Shown: positions 7,069-15,161 of the stretch, in pieces | Numbering within the stretch: the first letter of the stretch is position 1 | Layout of the letters: every line of letters starts with the position of its first letter | Assembly: GCA_964415605.1 (NCBI GenBank) | Contig: CAYQBA010000069.1 | Location: forward strand, 1-22,701 | Length of the DNA: 22,701 nucleotides | From: UCB3 sp964415605 | GTDB lineage: Bacteria > Chloroflexota > Anaerolineae > Epilineales > Epilineaceae | Direction: 5' to 3' | Notes under the pieces: generated by a model | Told to the model about the DNA's origin: nothing | Database searches by the model: none | What the model saw: the letters and a program-made list of their open reading frames with translations, nothing else | Translations under genes and position numbers: made by a program

Positions 7069-9714
7069 CTAGCCGTCCTGCCCGTCGATCGATCCGTGGC
7101 TCGCCGCGAGCGGCAGGAACACACGCGCCGGGACGGCGGCCATGGGCGTCGGGGGCACCGCCGTCGCGGTCGGGGGCGGGGGCGATGTCGGGGTCGCCGT
7201 CGGCAGCAGCGTCGGTGCTTGCGTCGGGATCTCCGTCGGCGCCGCCGTGGGCGGGGCCACCGTCGCGATGTCGATGACGTCGGCCGGGGCGTCGATCTTG
7301 ACGACGAACGCGTCCTGCTCGCCGGCATAGTACGGAGCGAAGCTCGGCAGCTCAACGGCAAGGCCCTGGCCGTCGGGGAACGTCGCCTCACCTGAGCCGG
7401 TGTCGCCGACCACGTAGACGTCGTCCTCGGCATCGACGGCAAGCCAGTATGCGCCGTCCTCGCCGTCGCCGCCGATGTAGCCGATGAAGTCGTAGTTGGC
7501 CGCGACGTCGGGGCGGGTCGGGTCGAGCGCCAGCCGCGCGACGAACGCGTCGGCGCCGGCTTCGAAGCTGTTGTGGGTGGCGTCGAGCCCGCCGGCCGTC
7601 GGGAACGTCGTCTCGTCGGACTCGGCGCGCCCGACGACGTACAGGTGGCCTGCCGAGTCCAGCGCCACGCCCAGCCCCTGGTCGTCGAGGGCGCCGCCGA
7701 TATAGCCGGCATAGTCCAGGCGCGCGCCGTCGGGCGCGACCTTGGCGACGAAGGCGTCGACGCCGCCGTTGTGCGTCCGGTCGGGGCCGCCGAGGTCGCC
7801 GAAGCCGTCACCGTCGGGGAACGTCGCCTCCGACGAGTAGGCGTGCCCCGTGAGGTAGGCGTGACCGGCCCGGTCGACGGCCATCCCGAAGCCGAGCTCG
7901 TGGTCGTCGCCGCCGATGTAGCCGGCGTAGGCCAGCCCGCTGCCGTCGGGCTTGAGCTTGGCCACGAAGGCGTCGTACTCGCCGTTGTGCGTGCGGTCGG
8001 GGCCGACGAGATCGCCGAAGCCGTCGCCGTCGGGGAACGTCGCCTCGTCGGACGTGGTCATGCCGCTGATGTAGGCGCTGCCGGTCCGGTCTACGGCGAC
8101 GTGGCCGCTGGTCAGGAAGCCGCCCTCGAGCACGCCGATGTCGTCGCCCGCGCCGCCGATGTAGCCGCTGAAGACGTAGTTCTCCTCGGCGATGCTGCTG
8201 CCGGGCACGGCCTTGAGCTTGGCCACGAACGCGTCGTAGCCGCCGTTGTGCGTCAGGTCAGGTCCGACGCGGACCGGGAAGCCCTGGTCGGGCCGCGACT
8301 GCGCGATGCCGGTGATGTAGGCCTGCCCCTGCGCGTCGACGGCGACGCCCTCCATGAAGTCGTTGGCGGTGCCGCCGACGAAGCCGGCGTACAGCAGGCC
8401 CGTGCCGGTGGCGTTGACCTTGGCGATGAAGCCGTCGACGGTGCGGATGCCGGGGCTGTATGTCAGGTCCGGCCCGACGAAGGCCGGGAACGACGCCTCG
8501 TCGGAGGCCGTGCCGCCGATCATGTAGGCGTTGCCCTTGGGGTCCACGGCCACGTCGAACGCGGCGTCGCCGCGGTCGCCGCCAAGCGCGGCGAGGTAGG
8601 CCACCTGGGTACCGTCGGGCGTGAGCTTGGCGATGAACGCGTCGGTGCCCGCGGCGCTCCCGCTTTGGCCCACGACGTACGCGCTGCCGGCCCGGTCGAC
8701 CGTGATGCCCAGGCCGCGCTCCACGCCGCGGCTGCCGATGAAGCCGGCGTAGAGCAGGACGGCGGGGTCGACGACGAGCGTCCGCGTGCGGTCGTACGCA
8801 CCGATCCGGAAGCCGTAGGTGCAGGTGAGCGTGCCGCCGTCGACCGGCGCGGGCCCACAACCGTCCGTGGCGTAGGCGGAGGCGACCTCGACGCGCGCGC
8901 CGCCGGCGTCCTGGTAGACGTACGGCGCGTCGTCGCGGAACGTGCCGACGGGCGTGTCGATCTCGAGCTCGCCCGCCGCGTTGACGCCGACCCGCGTGGC
9001 GCCGCGGTAGGCGAGCCGGATGCGCGCCGGGTCGGCGCCGGGATGGACGACGAAGGTGTACTTGAGCCGGTCGGCGGTGCCGGCGTAGACGAGGTCGATG
9101 CCCGGCCACACATCGCGGTAGCGCAGGCCGTGGTACATCCGCAGCCCTGTCTGCCACGTCTCGGGCGGGCCGTGGAAGCGGCTGAAGACGCCGGGCGCGG
9201 GGTCGATGCCCACCGGCCGCACGGCGGGATCGGCGCCGACGAGCTCGAGATCGAGGCGGTGCTCGGGCCGCCCCGCGCCGGCCTGGGCGACGTCGGACAG
9301 CGACTCGCCGGCGGGCCCGGCGGCCGGGGGCGCGAAGAGATCCGCGGGCCGCAGCCCGTTGGCGCCTTCGGTCGCCCCACCGCCGAGCGGCGCGGTCCGA
9401 TCCGCGCCGGGGGCGGCGCCGGCCAGCGCGATCGTCAGGCCGCCCGGTTGGAACTCGATGCGGGTGTCGCGGCCGAGCACGGTGTAGTCCGGCCCGGTGC
9501 CCGGCGGGTTCTCGATGAAGTAGAGCGGGAGATGGCCGTATGCGGGCGCGGCGTAGGCGGGCGCGGCGCCCGCCGCCGGGAAGGGCGACGCCGCGCGCGG
9601 GCCGCCGCCGGCCGCGGCATCCGGCGCGGGGGACGGCTGCACGGAGGCGAGCGCGACGCCGAACAACAGGGCGCCGACGGAGCGGACGAGGTGGAGCTGC
9701 CGGGGCTGGCGCAT
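7069..9714 (-). CDS. Secreted SBBP-repeat seven-bladed beta-propeller protein
   Basis: This 881-residue protein starts at the ATG at 9714, which has GGGAGG 7 nt upstream and encodes a signal peptide (RQLHLVRS, then a hydrophobic core). Residues about 55-300 form the DUF7948-like domain that precedes SBBP repeats, including YRDVWPGIDLVY, the same hallmark as in the gene at 827. Residues about 319-809 carry seven SBBP units of about 70 residues, with motifs such as YAGYIGG, AVD-x-x-G-x-AY and DAFVAKL, so one seven-bladed propeller is predicted. A Pro/Thr stalk (about 815-857) leads to RVFLPLAASH and a short 12-residue acidic tail. It is paralogous to the protein at 827 but lacks the lectin-like C-terminal domain. 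It starts 17 nt after the stop of the 66-residue gene upstream, so the two are probably co-transcribed. Confidence 0.87.
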   Translation of the reverse strand: MRQPRQLHLVRSVGALLFGVALASVQPSPAPDAAAGGGPRAASPFPAAGAAPAYAAPAYGHLPLYFIENPPGTGPDYTVLGRDTRIEFQPGGLTIALAGAAPGADRTAPLGGGATEGANGLRPADLFAPPAAGPAGESLSDVAQAGAGRPEHRLDLELVGADPAVRPVGIDPAPGVFSRFHGPPETWQTGLRMYHGLRYRDVWPGIDLVYAGTADRLKYTFVVHPGADPARIRLAYRGATRVGVNAAGELEIDTPVGTFRDDAPYVYQDAGGARVEVASAYATDGCGPAPVDGGTLTCTYGFRIGAYDRTRTLVVDPAVLLYAGFIGSRGVERGLGITVDRAGSAYVVGQSGSAAGTDAFIAKLTPDGTQVAYLAALGGDRGDAAFDVAVDPKGNAYMIGGTASDEASFPAFVGPDLTYSPGIRTVDGFIAKVNATGTGLLYAGFVGGTANDFMEGVAVDAQGQAYITGIAQSRPDQGFPVRVGPDLTHNGGYDAFVAKLKAVPGSSIAEENYVFSGYIGGAGDDIGVLEGGFLTSGHVAVDRTGSAYISGMTTSDEATFPDGDGFGDLVGPDRTHNGEYDAFVAKLKPDGSGLAYAGYIGGDDHELGFGMAVDRAGHAYLTGHAYSSEATFPDGDGFGDLGGPDRTHNGGVDAFVAKVAPDGARLDYAGYIGGALDDQGLGVALDSAGHLYVVGRAESDETTFPTAGGLDATHNSFEAGADAFVARLALDPTRPDVAANYDFIGYIGGDGEDGAYWLAVDAEDDVYVVGDTGSGEATFPDGQGLAVELPSFAPYYAGEQDAFVVKIDAPADVIDIATVAPPTAAPTEIPTQAPTLLPTATPTSPPPPTATAVPPTPMAAVPARVFLPLAASHGSIDGQDG

Positions 9715-9731
9715 GTCGATGCCTCCCGCTC

Positions 9732-9932
9732 TCACTTGCCGAGCCCGAAGGCGGCGCGCACGACGATCCGCCGCCAGCCGGCCCAGCGCCGCAGGCGCGC
9801 GAGGTCGAGCCCGAGCTCGGCCGCGGGGCGCGCCGCCCTGTCGGCCGCGTGGACCATGCGCCAGCAGTCCGCCTCGCGGCGCAGGTCGTCCAACCGGGCG
9901 CGCTGTACGCGCGCCTCCATCCATGTGTTCAT
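9732..9932 (-). CDS. Small basic hypothetical protein (66 aa), upstream of SBBP gene 2
   Basis: The start MNTWMEAR at 9932 has GAGGGG 9 nt upstream. A longer open frame begins at 10007, but its extra 25 residues are low-complexity His/Thr and cross the heptamer repeats, so they are excluded. The 66-residue product is rich in Arg and Ala, with a charged N-terminal helix (ARVQRARLDDLRREAD) and a Trp/Arg C-terminal helix (RRWAGWRR). It has no signal peptide or membrane segment. Similar tiny Arg-rich proteins starting M-N-x-x-x-E-x-A/R-x-x-R are common in Actinobacteria and Chloroflexota and have no known function; this likeness is from memory. It lies 17 nt upstream of the second SBBP gene on the same strand and probably shares its transcript. 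Confidence 0.6.
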   Translation of the reverse strand: MNTWMEARVQRARLDDLRREADCWRMVHAADRAARPAAELGLDLARLRRWAGWRRIVVRAAFGLGK

Positions 9933-9977
9933 GTCTGTGGTCCCCTCGTGGTGCGTGGTCTGATGCGTGTGGGTCGG

Positions 9978-10030
9978 GTTCAAGGCGCGTTCAAGCCGTT
10001 CGTTCAAGCCAGCCGTTCCGTTCGTTCAAG
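9978..10030 (-). promoter_or_regulatory. Four GTTCAAG heptamers at helical-turn-like spacing (candidate SARP/AfsR-type operator)
   Basis: GTTCAAG starts at 9978, 9989, 10002 and 10024, giving spacings of 11, 13 and 22 nt. The last three copies extend to CGTTCAAGC. In the direction of the downstream minus-strand genes they read CTTGAAC and lie about 46-98 nt before the start of the 66-residue gene, where a -35 region and upstream sites would be. SARP-family regulators are known to bind heptameric direct repeats spaced by about one or two helical turns, and the adjacent gene encodes such a regulator. No good -10 hexamer is visible, which would suit an activator-dependent promoter. The link to that regulator is inference. 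Confidence 0.55.
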
Positions 10031-10058
10031 CGGTCGACGTGTCCGGGTGCGGTCGACG
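10030..10058. repeat. Direct repeat GCGGTCGACG, period 19
   Basis: Identical 10-nt copies lie at 10030-10039 and 10049-10058, immediately beside the heptamer cluster. Each contains the palindrome GTCGAC. It could be part of the same operator region or chance in GC-rich DNA. Confidence 0.5.
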
Positions 10059-10270
10059 GGCACCAGTCTACGGGGCGGCGTTGGCAGGCGGGGGGATGCG
10101 GCGTGGGTAGCGCGTTGATATCTCGATGACAGCGGACGCGTGTGGCGGCGGGCTGGGGACGTCTTGAAGGGATGAGGGCAAGCGCCGAAGCGGGACGAAG
10201 GGGGGACGGATCGTCGCCGCTCGGCGTGAGGTGGCGCTCGGCGCGGGTTGGCGGTCGGCCCGATCGGGCC

Positions 10271-13200
10271 TCAGCCCAGGCCCATCCGCAGCCGCTCCGC
10301 CAGCGCCGCCGTGGCGGCATCCGGGTCCACGCCCAGCTCGTCGCGGAGGCGCTCGACGAGAGCCTGGTAGTGGCGGAGCGCGCGGTTGCGCTCGCCGCCG
10401 GCGGCGAGGGCGCGCATGACGCCGCGGTGGGCCGTTTCGAGGTAGGGGTCCCGGCCCAGGGCGCGGTGGAACGCGTCGCCGGCCGCGGCCGGATCGCCCG
10501 CGGCCAGCCGCAGCTCGCCCAGCCGCGTGGCGGCGTCGAGGAAGCGGCGCTCGAGGGCGGCGCGCCGCTCGACGGCCCAGTCGACGGTCAGATCCTCGAG
10601 GTACTCGCCGCGCCACAGTGCCAGCCCGGCCGCCAGGTGGTCGGCCGCCGCCGCGTCGCGGGCGGCCTCGGCGTCACGGTCGAGCGCGCCGGAGGCGCGC
10701 CCATCGCCGGCCCGCGCCAGGTGGGCCTCGAACGTCTCGACGTCGTAGGCATGGGCCCGCGCGCGGTCGAACCGGTAGCGGTCGCCCTCGAACACGATCC
10801 AGCCGGGGTCGCCGAGGGCGCGCCGGAGGTGCTTCAGCACGGTGCCGAGGCTGCTGCGCAGCTGACCGGCATCGGCGTCCGGCCAGAACGCGACGCCGAT
10901 CTGCTCGCGGGTCCGGTCGGTGTGCTCGAGCAGGAAGAACAACAGCTCGCGCGCCTTGGCGTACGTCCACGCCGACGCCCCGATCGGCGTGCCGTCGCGG
11001 ACGACGCGCGCGGGGCCGAGCGCCTCGATGCGCAGGGCGGGCGCGGGCAGCGCGATGGCGGGGGCGGGGCCCGCGATGGCGCGGGGGGACCCCACGGCGG
11101 CGGTCGCGGATCCCGTGGTCGCGGCGATGGCCGGGACGTCGTGCGGGACGGCGTCGCGCCTCGAGGCATCCACCGCCGCCGACACGTCCGCCAGTGGCGC
11201 GGCGGGCGCCGCCCCATAGTCCATCGCCAGCATGCACGCCGCGTCGTCCGACAGCGCTTGGCCAGCGGCGACGGCCGCGTCGTAGGCCGCGGCGCCGACG
11301 CGCGCCCTCAGTTCCGCCAGGTGCGCCTCGTACCCCGCGCGCGCGGCCGGCGGCATGGCGGCGCCCGTGGCCTCGAGCATCCGTTCGGCGGCCGTGAAGA
11401 GCCGCAGGCCCATCGGGATGTCGCCGGAGCGGACCGCGATGTCGGCCATCTTGCCGATGCTCATCGCCGTGCCCCACGGGTCGGTCAGGCCGAGGAGCAG
11501 CCGCAGGCTCTCGGCGGCCGCAGCCCGCGCCACGCCGAACGCGCCGTCGAGCAGCGCGATCGACGCCGCCATCTGCAGCCCGTAGGCGTAGTTGTGGGGG
11601 TCGCCGATGGCCTGCCAGATGGCCTGGCTGCGCTCGAGGTGGTCGCGCGCGGCCGCCAGGTCGCCGGTGTTGATGGCCAGGTTGGACATCGTGTGCAGGC
11701 AGTGGGCGGCGGCGCGCCGGTCGCCGATGGCCTCCGACAGCGCGAGGCTCTCGGCGTAGCACGCCTGCGCCTCGGCGTCGGCGCCCGCGTGCATGGCCAC
11801 GAGCCCGAGGTTGCGCAGCGCGCGTGCCGCGCCCTGGCGGTCGCCGAGGTCGCGGCACAGCGCCAGGCTCTCGTCGAAGAAGCGCCGGGCCCGCCCGTGA
11901 TCGCCCTGGATGAGGCTGTCGCCGCCGAGGCTGTTGAGGACGTCGGCCATGGCCCAGCGGTCGCCGTGCTCACGGAGGAGGGCCAAGCTCTGCTCGCGCA
12001 GCGCCTGAGCGGCCGCGAAGTCGGCCTGCGCCGATGCCAGCGTGCCGAGATCGTTGAGCAGGCGGGCCGTTCCGGCCGCGTCGCCCAGCCGGCGGCGGAG
12101 CGCGAGGCCCTCGTCGTAGCACGCGCGGGCGCGGCCGTGGTCGGCCTGGAGCAGCGCGAAGTCGCCGGCTTGATGGAGGAGGTCGGCGCGCGACGCGCCG
12201 GGCTCGGGCACGGCGGCCAGTGCGGCCTCGGTCCAGGCACGGCCTTCGGTGATGTGGCTGCGGGTGCGCCAGAAGTGCCCGAGCGCCGCCGCGAGCGCGG
12301 CCCCGTCGGCGGCATGGGCGGGGTCCGCCAGCGCCCAGCGCAGCGCCTGGCGCAGGTTGTCGTGCTCGGCGGCGAGGCGGTCCAGCCACTCGCTCTGGCG
12401 CTCGCCGCGCAGCTCGGGCGCGGCGGCCTCGGCGAGATCGCGGCACCACGCGACCAGGCGGGCCTGGACGGCCGGCCCTTCGCCGGCGGCGGCGAGCCGT
12501 GCGGCGGCGTATTGCCGCAGCGTCTCGAGAAGGCGGTAGCGCCGTCCGCCATCGGCCGACCCGCCCGGCTCGGCCACCACGAGCGAGCGGTCGACGAGGT
12601 CGCCGAGGTGGTCGACGACGGCGGGGCGCGCGATGGCGGTGGCGGACGAGGCATCTCCGAGCTCCGCGTCGGGGACGACCACCTCGGCGGCGGCGAGCGT
12701 GAAGCCGCCGGCGAATGCGGCGAGGCGCCGGAAGACGACGCGCTCGGCGTCCCCGAGCAGGGCGTGGCTCCAGTCGACGACGGCCTCGAGCGTCTGGTGA
12801 CGGGGGGCGGCCACGCGGCCGCCGCGGGTGAGCAGTTGGAAGGCGTCGTCGAGGCGTGCCGCGATCTGGGCCACGCCGAGGGCGCGCACGCGCGCCGCGG
12901 CCAGCTCGATGGCCAGCGGCATGCCGTCGAGGCGGCGGCAGATCTCGGCGATGGCGCGCGCGTTGCCGGCATCGACGCGGAAGGCGGGGTCGGCGGCGTG
13001 GGCCCGCTCGGCGAAAAGCTGGGCGGCGCCGAAGCGGACCAAGGCCTCGGGCTCCGCGGCGTCGGCGTCGGCCGGCAGGTCCAGGAGCGGCACGGGCCAG
13101 CTGGCCTCGCCGGGAACGCCGAGCGGCACCTGGCTGGTGGCCATGATCCGGACGGCGGGGCAGGCGCGCAGGATCGACGCGGCGATGGCGGCGCAATCAT

Positions 13201-13567
13201 CGATCAGGTGCTCGCAGTTGTCGAGCACGAGAAGCACCGCGCACGCGCCAAGCCCGGCCAGGAGCCCGTCGACGACGGCGCGGTCGGCGGTCTCGCGCAC
13301 GCCGACGGCGTCGGCGATGGCCTGGGGCACGAGGTCGGGATCGGCGAGGCCGGCCAGCTCGACGAGCCACACACCGCCGTCGTACGGCGACGCGCCGCGC
13401 GCCAGGTCTTCGGCGACCGCCAGCGCCAGCCGGGTCTTGCCGCTGCCGCCGGCGCCGGTGAGCGTGACCAGGCGGGCGTCCGCCAGCCGGCGGGTGAGCG
13501 CCGCGACGTCGCGGTCGCGGCCGATCAGGGGGGTGAGCTGGGCCGGGAGGTTGTTCCGTGCGGGCAT
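10271..13567 (-). CDS. AfsR/SARP-like regulator: STAND ATPase - TPR - winged helix - BTAD
   Basis: This 1098-residue protein starts at MPARNNLPAQLTPLIGRD (13567), the usual beginning of this family. The frame is open for 39 more codons, but those are low-complexity Pro/Arg. No clear Shine-Dalgarno is seen. Residues 38-45 are the Walker A motif GAGGSGKT, residues about 112-117 are Walker B (LLVLDN, then CEHL), and a GMPLAIELAAARV box follows, as in NB-ARC-type STAND ATPases. Residues about 430-790 are TPR repeats. An Ala/Pro-rich linker leads to an OmpR-type winged helix (about 845-935; ARELLFFLLEH, LRSSLGTVLKHLRRAL) and a BTAD domain to the C-terminus (YDVETFEAHL, WRGEYL, ERLRDELGVDP). In Streptomyces AfsR the DNA-binding module is N-terminal; here the order is reversed. 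It probably senses a ligand through the TPR/ATPase and activates transcription. The GTTCAAG cluster downstream is a candidate target. Confidence 0.9.
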   Translation of the reverse strand: MPARNNLPAQLTPLIGRDRDVAALTRRLADARLVTLTGAGGSGKTRLALAVAEDLARGASPYDGGVWLVELAGLADPDLVPQAIADAVGVRETADRAVVDGLLAGLGACAVLLVLDNCEHLIDDCAAIAASILRACPAVRIMATSQVPLGVPGEASWPVPLLDLPADADAAEPEALVRFGAAQLFAERAHAADPAFRVDAGNARAIAEICRRLDGMPLAIELAAARVRALGVAQIAARLDDAFQLLTRGGRVAAPRHQTLEAVVDWSHALLGDAERVVFRRLAAFAGGFTLAAAEVVVPDAELGDASSATAIARPAVVDHLGDLVDRSLVVAEPGGSADGGRRYRLLETLRQYAAARLAAAGEGPAVQARLVAWCRDLAEAAAPELRGERQSEWLDRLAAEHDNLRQALRWALADPAHAADGAALAAALGHFWRTRSHITEGRAWTEAALAAVPEPGASRADLLHQAGDFALLQADHGRARACYDEGLALRRRLGDAAGTARLLNDLGTLASAQADFAAAQALREQSLALLREHGDRWAMADVLNSLGGDSLIQGDHGRARRFFDESLALCRDLGDRQGAARALRNLGLVAMHAGADAEAQACYAESLALSEAIGDRRAAAHCLHTMSNLAINTGDLAAARDHLERSQAIWQAIGDPHNYAYGLQMAASIALLDGAFGVARAAAAESLRLLLGLTDPWGTAMSIGKMADIAVRSGDIPMGLRLFTAAERMLEATGAAMPPAARAGYEAHLAELRARVGAAAYDAAVAAGQALSDDAACMLAMDYGAAPAAPLADVSAAVDASRRDAVPHDVPAIAATTGSATAAVGSPRAIAGPAPAIALPAPALRIEALGPARVVRDGTPIGASAWTYAKARELLFFLLEHTDRTREQIGVAFWPDADAGQLRSSLGTVLKHLRRALGDPGWIVFEGDRYRFDRARAHAYDVETFEAHLARAGDGRASGALDRDAEAARDAAAADHLAAGLALWRGEYLEDLTVDWAVERRAALERRFLDAATRLGELRLAAGDPAAAGDAFHRALGRDPYLETAHRGVMRALAAGGERNRALRHYQALVERLRDELGVDPDAATAALAERLRMGLG

Positions 13568-13860
13568 GGGGCACCACGACGCTTCGGACCCCGGGCAGGG
13601 CTGGCTCGGTATGGGGCGGAGTATGCGCCGCTTTCGCGGCGGGGGCAACCGGGGGCTTGAGCGAAGCGGAGGTGGCGGCGACACGCCACTGCGGCGTCAC
13701 GGGGCCCTAAAAACCTGTCCGATTTCGATTGCGCTCGACCCGCCGACCCGCATATACTGCACCAACCGGGTCGTGGCGATCAGCCTGCCGCGCCTCGCGA
13801 CGGCGACGCCGTTGTCCGACAGAGCCTCGGCCAGCACGCACAAGGAGTGATTGGAGCACC
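13568..13860. other. Divergent intergenic region between the regulator and lysozyme genes
   Basis: No gene is supported. It holds the plus-strand promoter at 13729-13758 and a small hairpin GCCGC-TTTC-GCGGC (13627-13640). On the minus strand it has a possible -10 (CATACT, 13625-13620) for the regulator gene without a convincing -35. One degenerate heptamer-like site (CGCTCAAGC on the minus strand, near 13656-13664) differs by one base from the CGTTCAAGC copies near 10000; a single copy is weak evidence. Confidence 0.45.
13729..13758 (+). promoter_or_regulatory. Candidate sigma70-type promoter for the GH25 gene
   Basis: TTGCGC (13729-13734) is followed after 18 nt by TATACT (13753-13758), the same good -10 as in the VOC promoter. 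A leader of about 95 nt would follow. It contains AAGGAG 14 nt, and GGAG 4 nt, before the ATG. Confidence 0.5.
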
Positions 13861-15024
13861 ATGGCGGACTTCATCGCGGGGATCGATGTATCTCATCACC
13901 AGAAGCCGATCGACTGGCAGCGCGTGGCCACCGCAGGCTACCGCTATGCGTTCGTCCGGGCCAGCTACGGCAGCAAGCTGAAAGACCGGCGGTTCAGCGA
14001 GCATTGGTCCGGTGCCACGGCGGCAGGCCTGCTCGTCTCGGCCTACCATTTCATGCGCACCTCGAATCCCGTCGCCGAGCAGGTCGACTTCTTCCTCGAC
14101 GTCCTCGGCGACCGCAAACCGGACTTGCCGCTCGCCCTGGATGTGGAGGCCGATCCGTTCCCGGCCGAAGACGCGCCGCTGTCACGCGCGGCGTGGACCC
14201 AGTGGACGGTGGAATGCCTCGACCGGATCGAGGCGGCCGGGCACCGCAGGCCGATCCTCTACACGGCAGGCGCCTTCTGGAACGCAAACCTGGAGCGATC
14301 GGAGCGGTGGTCCGGTCACGATCTCTGGGTGGCGCACTACACCGCGGCCGCCCAGCCAAGGCTGCCCCTGGATTGGCGATCCTGGCGGTTCTGGCAGTTC
14401 ACGAGCCAGGGCCAAGTGCCGGGCGTGGACGGGAACACCGACGTCAATAGGCTCCCGGGCACCGAAGCCGACCTGCTGGCCTACGCCGGTCGCGCCGCCG
14501 GCCCGGCGCCCGTCACACCCTTGCTGCAGGCGAGAGTGGACGCCCCGGTGAACGTGCGCTCGGGGCCGAGCATCAAGTTCGACCGGGTAGGGATGCTCAC
14601 GGCGGCCGACGTGGGCCGGCTGCTGCCTGTCCACGACATCGGCGGCAGCGATGCGTGGATTCGCATCGCCGCCAACCGCTGGGTGGCCTGCTCCGCCCCC
14701 GGCGGGCCGCTCTGCCGCGTCGAGGTCGCGCCCGACGGGCGTGTGCAGGCCCACGTGCTCGGCACCGGCCTTGGCCTTCGCGGGGGGCCGGGTCCGGACT
14801 TCTCTTCGGTCGGCGAGCTCAAGCGCGGCGACCTGGTCGAAGTCCAGGTCATTGGCGGCAGCGACGCCTGGGTGCGCTGGGGGCCCGGGCAGTGGACCGC
14901 GTTGCAGGCCGGCGGTCGGGTGTTCCTGTCCGTCGACGACGGCAGTGGAACCCGCGGGGCCGCGCACCTGGCGGTGGTGCACGGCGGGTCACGCCGCCAG
15001 CGGCCGCGGTCGGATGATGGGTGA
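13861..15024 (+). CDS. GH25 family lysozyme (N-acetylmuramidase) with two SH3-like domains
   Basis: This 387-residue protein starts MADFIAGIDVSHHQ. GH25 enzymes cleave the MurNAc-GlcNAc bond of peptidoglycan. The family hallmarks are present: D9 in GIDVSHHQ, the acidic pair D94/E96 in LALDVEAD (E96 being the likely catalytic acid), and the closing strand FWQFTSQG...GVDGNTDVN near residues 179-200. The catalytic domain covers about 4-205. Two bacterial SH3-type modules follow, at about 225-280 (VNVRSGPS...) and 290-358 (LGLRGGPGPDFSS...); both share a GGSDAW...R turn and probably bind the wall. There is no signal peptide or transmembrane segment, which is unusual for a host autolysin and more like a phage or lysis enzyme. 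No phage genes are nearby. It has its own promoter and converges on the RyR/CHAT/SLATT operon. Confidence 0.92.
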   Translation: MADFIAGIDVSHHQKPIDWQRVATAGYRYAFVRASYGSKLKDRRFSEHWSGATAAGLLVSAYHFMRTSNPVAEQVDFFLDVLGDRKPDLPLALDVEADPFPAEDAPLSRAAWTQWTVECLDRIEAAGHRRPILYTAGAFWNANLERSERWSGHDLWVAHYTAAAQPRLPLDWRSWRFWQFTSQGQVPGVDGNTDVNRLPGTEADLLAYAGRAAGPAPVTPLLQARVDAPVNVRSGPSIKFDRVGMLTAADVGRLLPVHDIGGSDAWIRIAANRWVACSAPGGPLCRVEVAPDGRVQAHVLGTGLGLRGGPGPDFSSVGELKRGDLVEVQVIGGSDAWVRWGPGQWTALQAGGRVFLSVDDGSGTRGAAHLAVVHGGSRRQRPRSDDG

Positions 15025-15100
15025 CGCCACTCGCGGCGCGGGACCGGCGATCCGCGGCCCCGATCGTGTTCCGGTCGTCGCGCTCCAAGCGGCGCTCAGC

Positions 15101-15130
15101 CGGTCGGAGTGCCGCTGATCGGCGCGACCG
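15101..15130. terminator. Possible terminator hairpin between convergent genes
   Basis: CGGTCG (15101-15106) pairs with CGACCG (15125-15130), and inside it GCCG (15111-15114) pairs with CGGC (15120-15123) around a 5-nt loop. The two stems are joined by an asymmetric bulge. It lies in the 137-nt gap between the GH25 stop and the RyR stop. No T-tract is present. Confidence 0.4.
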
Positions 15131-15161
15131 CGACTGCACCACGGATGCCCTCCGCCCCCCG

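Larger units (their letters stand above)
9933..10270. other. 338-nt intergenic region with regulatory-type repeats
   Basis: No gene is supported here. The region lies between the AfsR-like regulator gene and the small-protein/SBBP operon, both on the minus strand. It contains four GTTCAAG heptamers (9978-10030) and a 10-nt direct repeat (10030-10058). From about 10140 to 10270 it is plain GC-rich sequence with no clear terminator for the regulator gene. Confidence 0.6.

Noticed and set aside
4755..9963. Other long open frames opposite or out of frame with the secreted-protein genes, such as 4755-7811 minus and 7573-9963 plus
   Set aside because: They span intergenic repeats and several real genes, have low-complexity composition, and show no start site or motif.
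10142..13660. 1172-codon open frame on the plus strand opposite the AfsR-like gene
   Set aside because: The minus strand carries Walker A, TPR and BTAD motifs. The plus-strand product is low complexity and arises from the high GC content.
13861..15024. GH25 gene as the marker of a prophage
   Set aside because: No holin, capsid, tail, terminase, integrase or att-like repeat was found around it.
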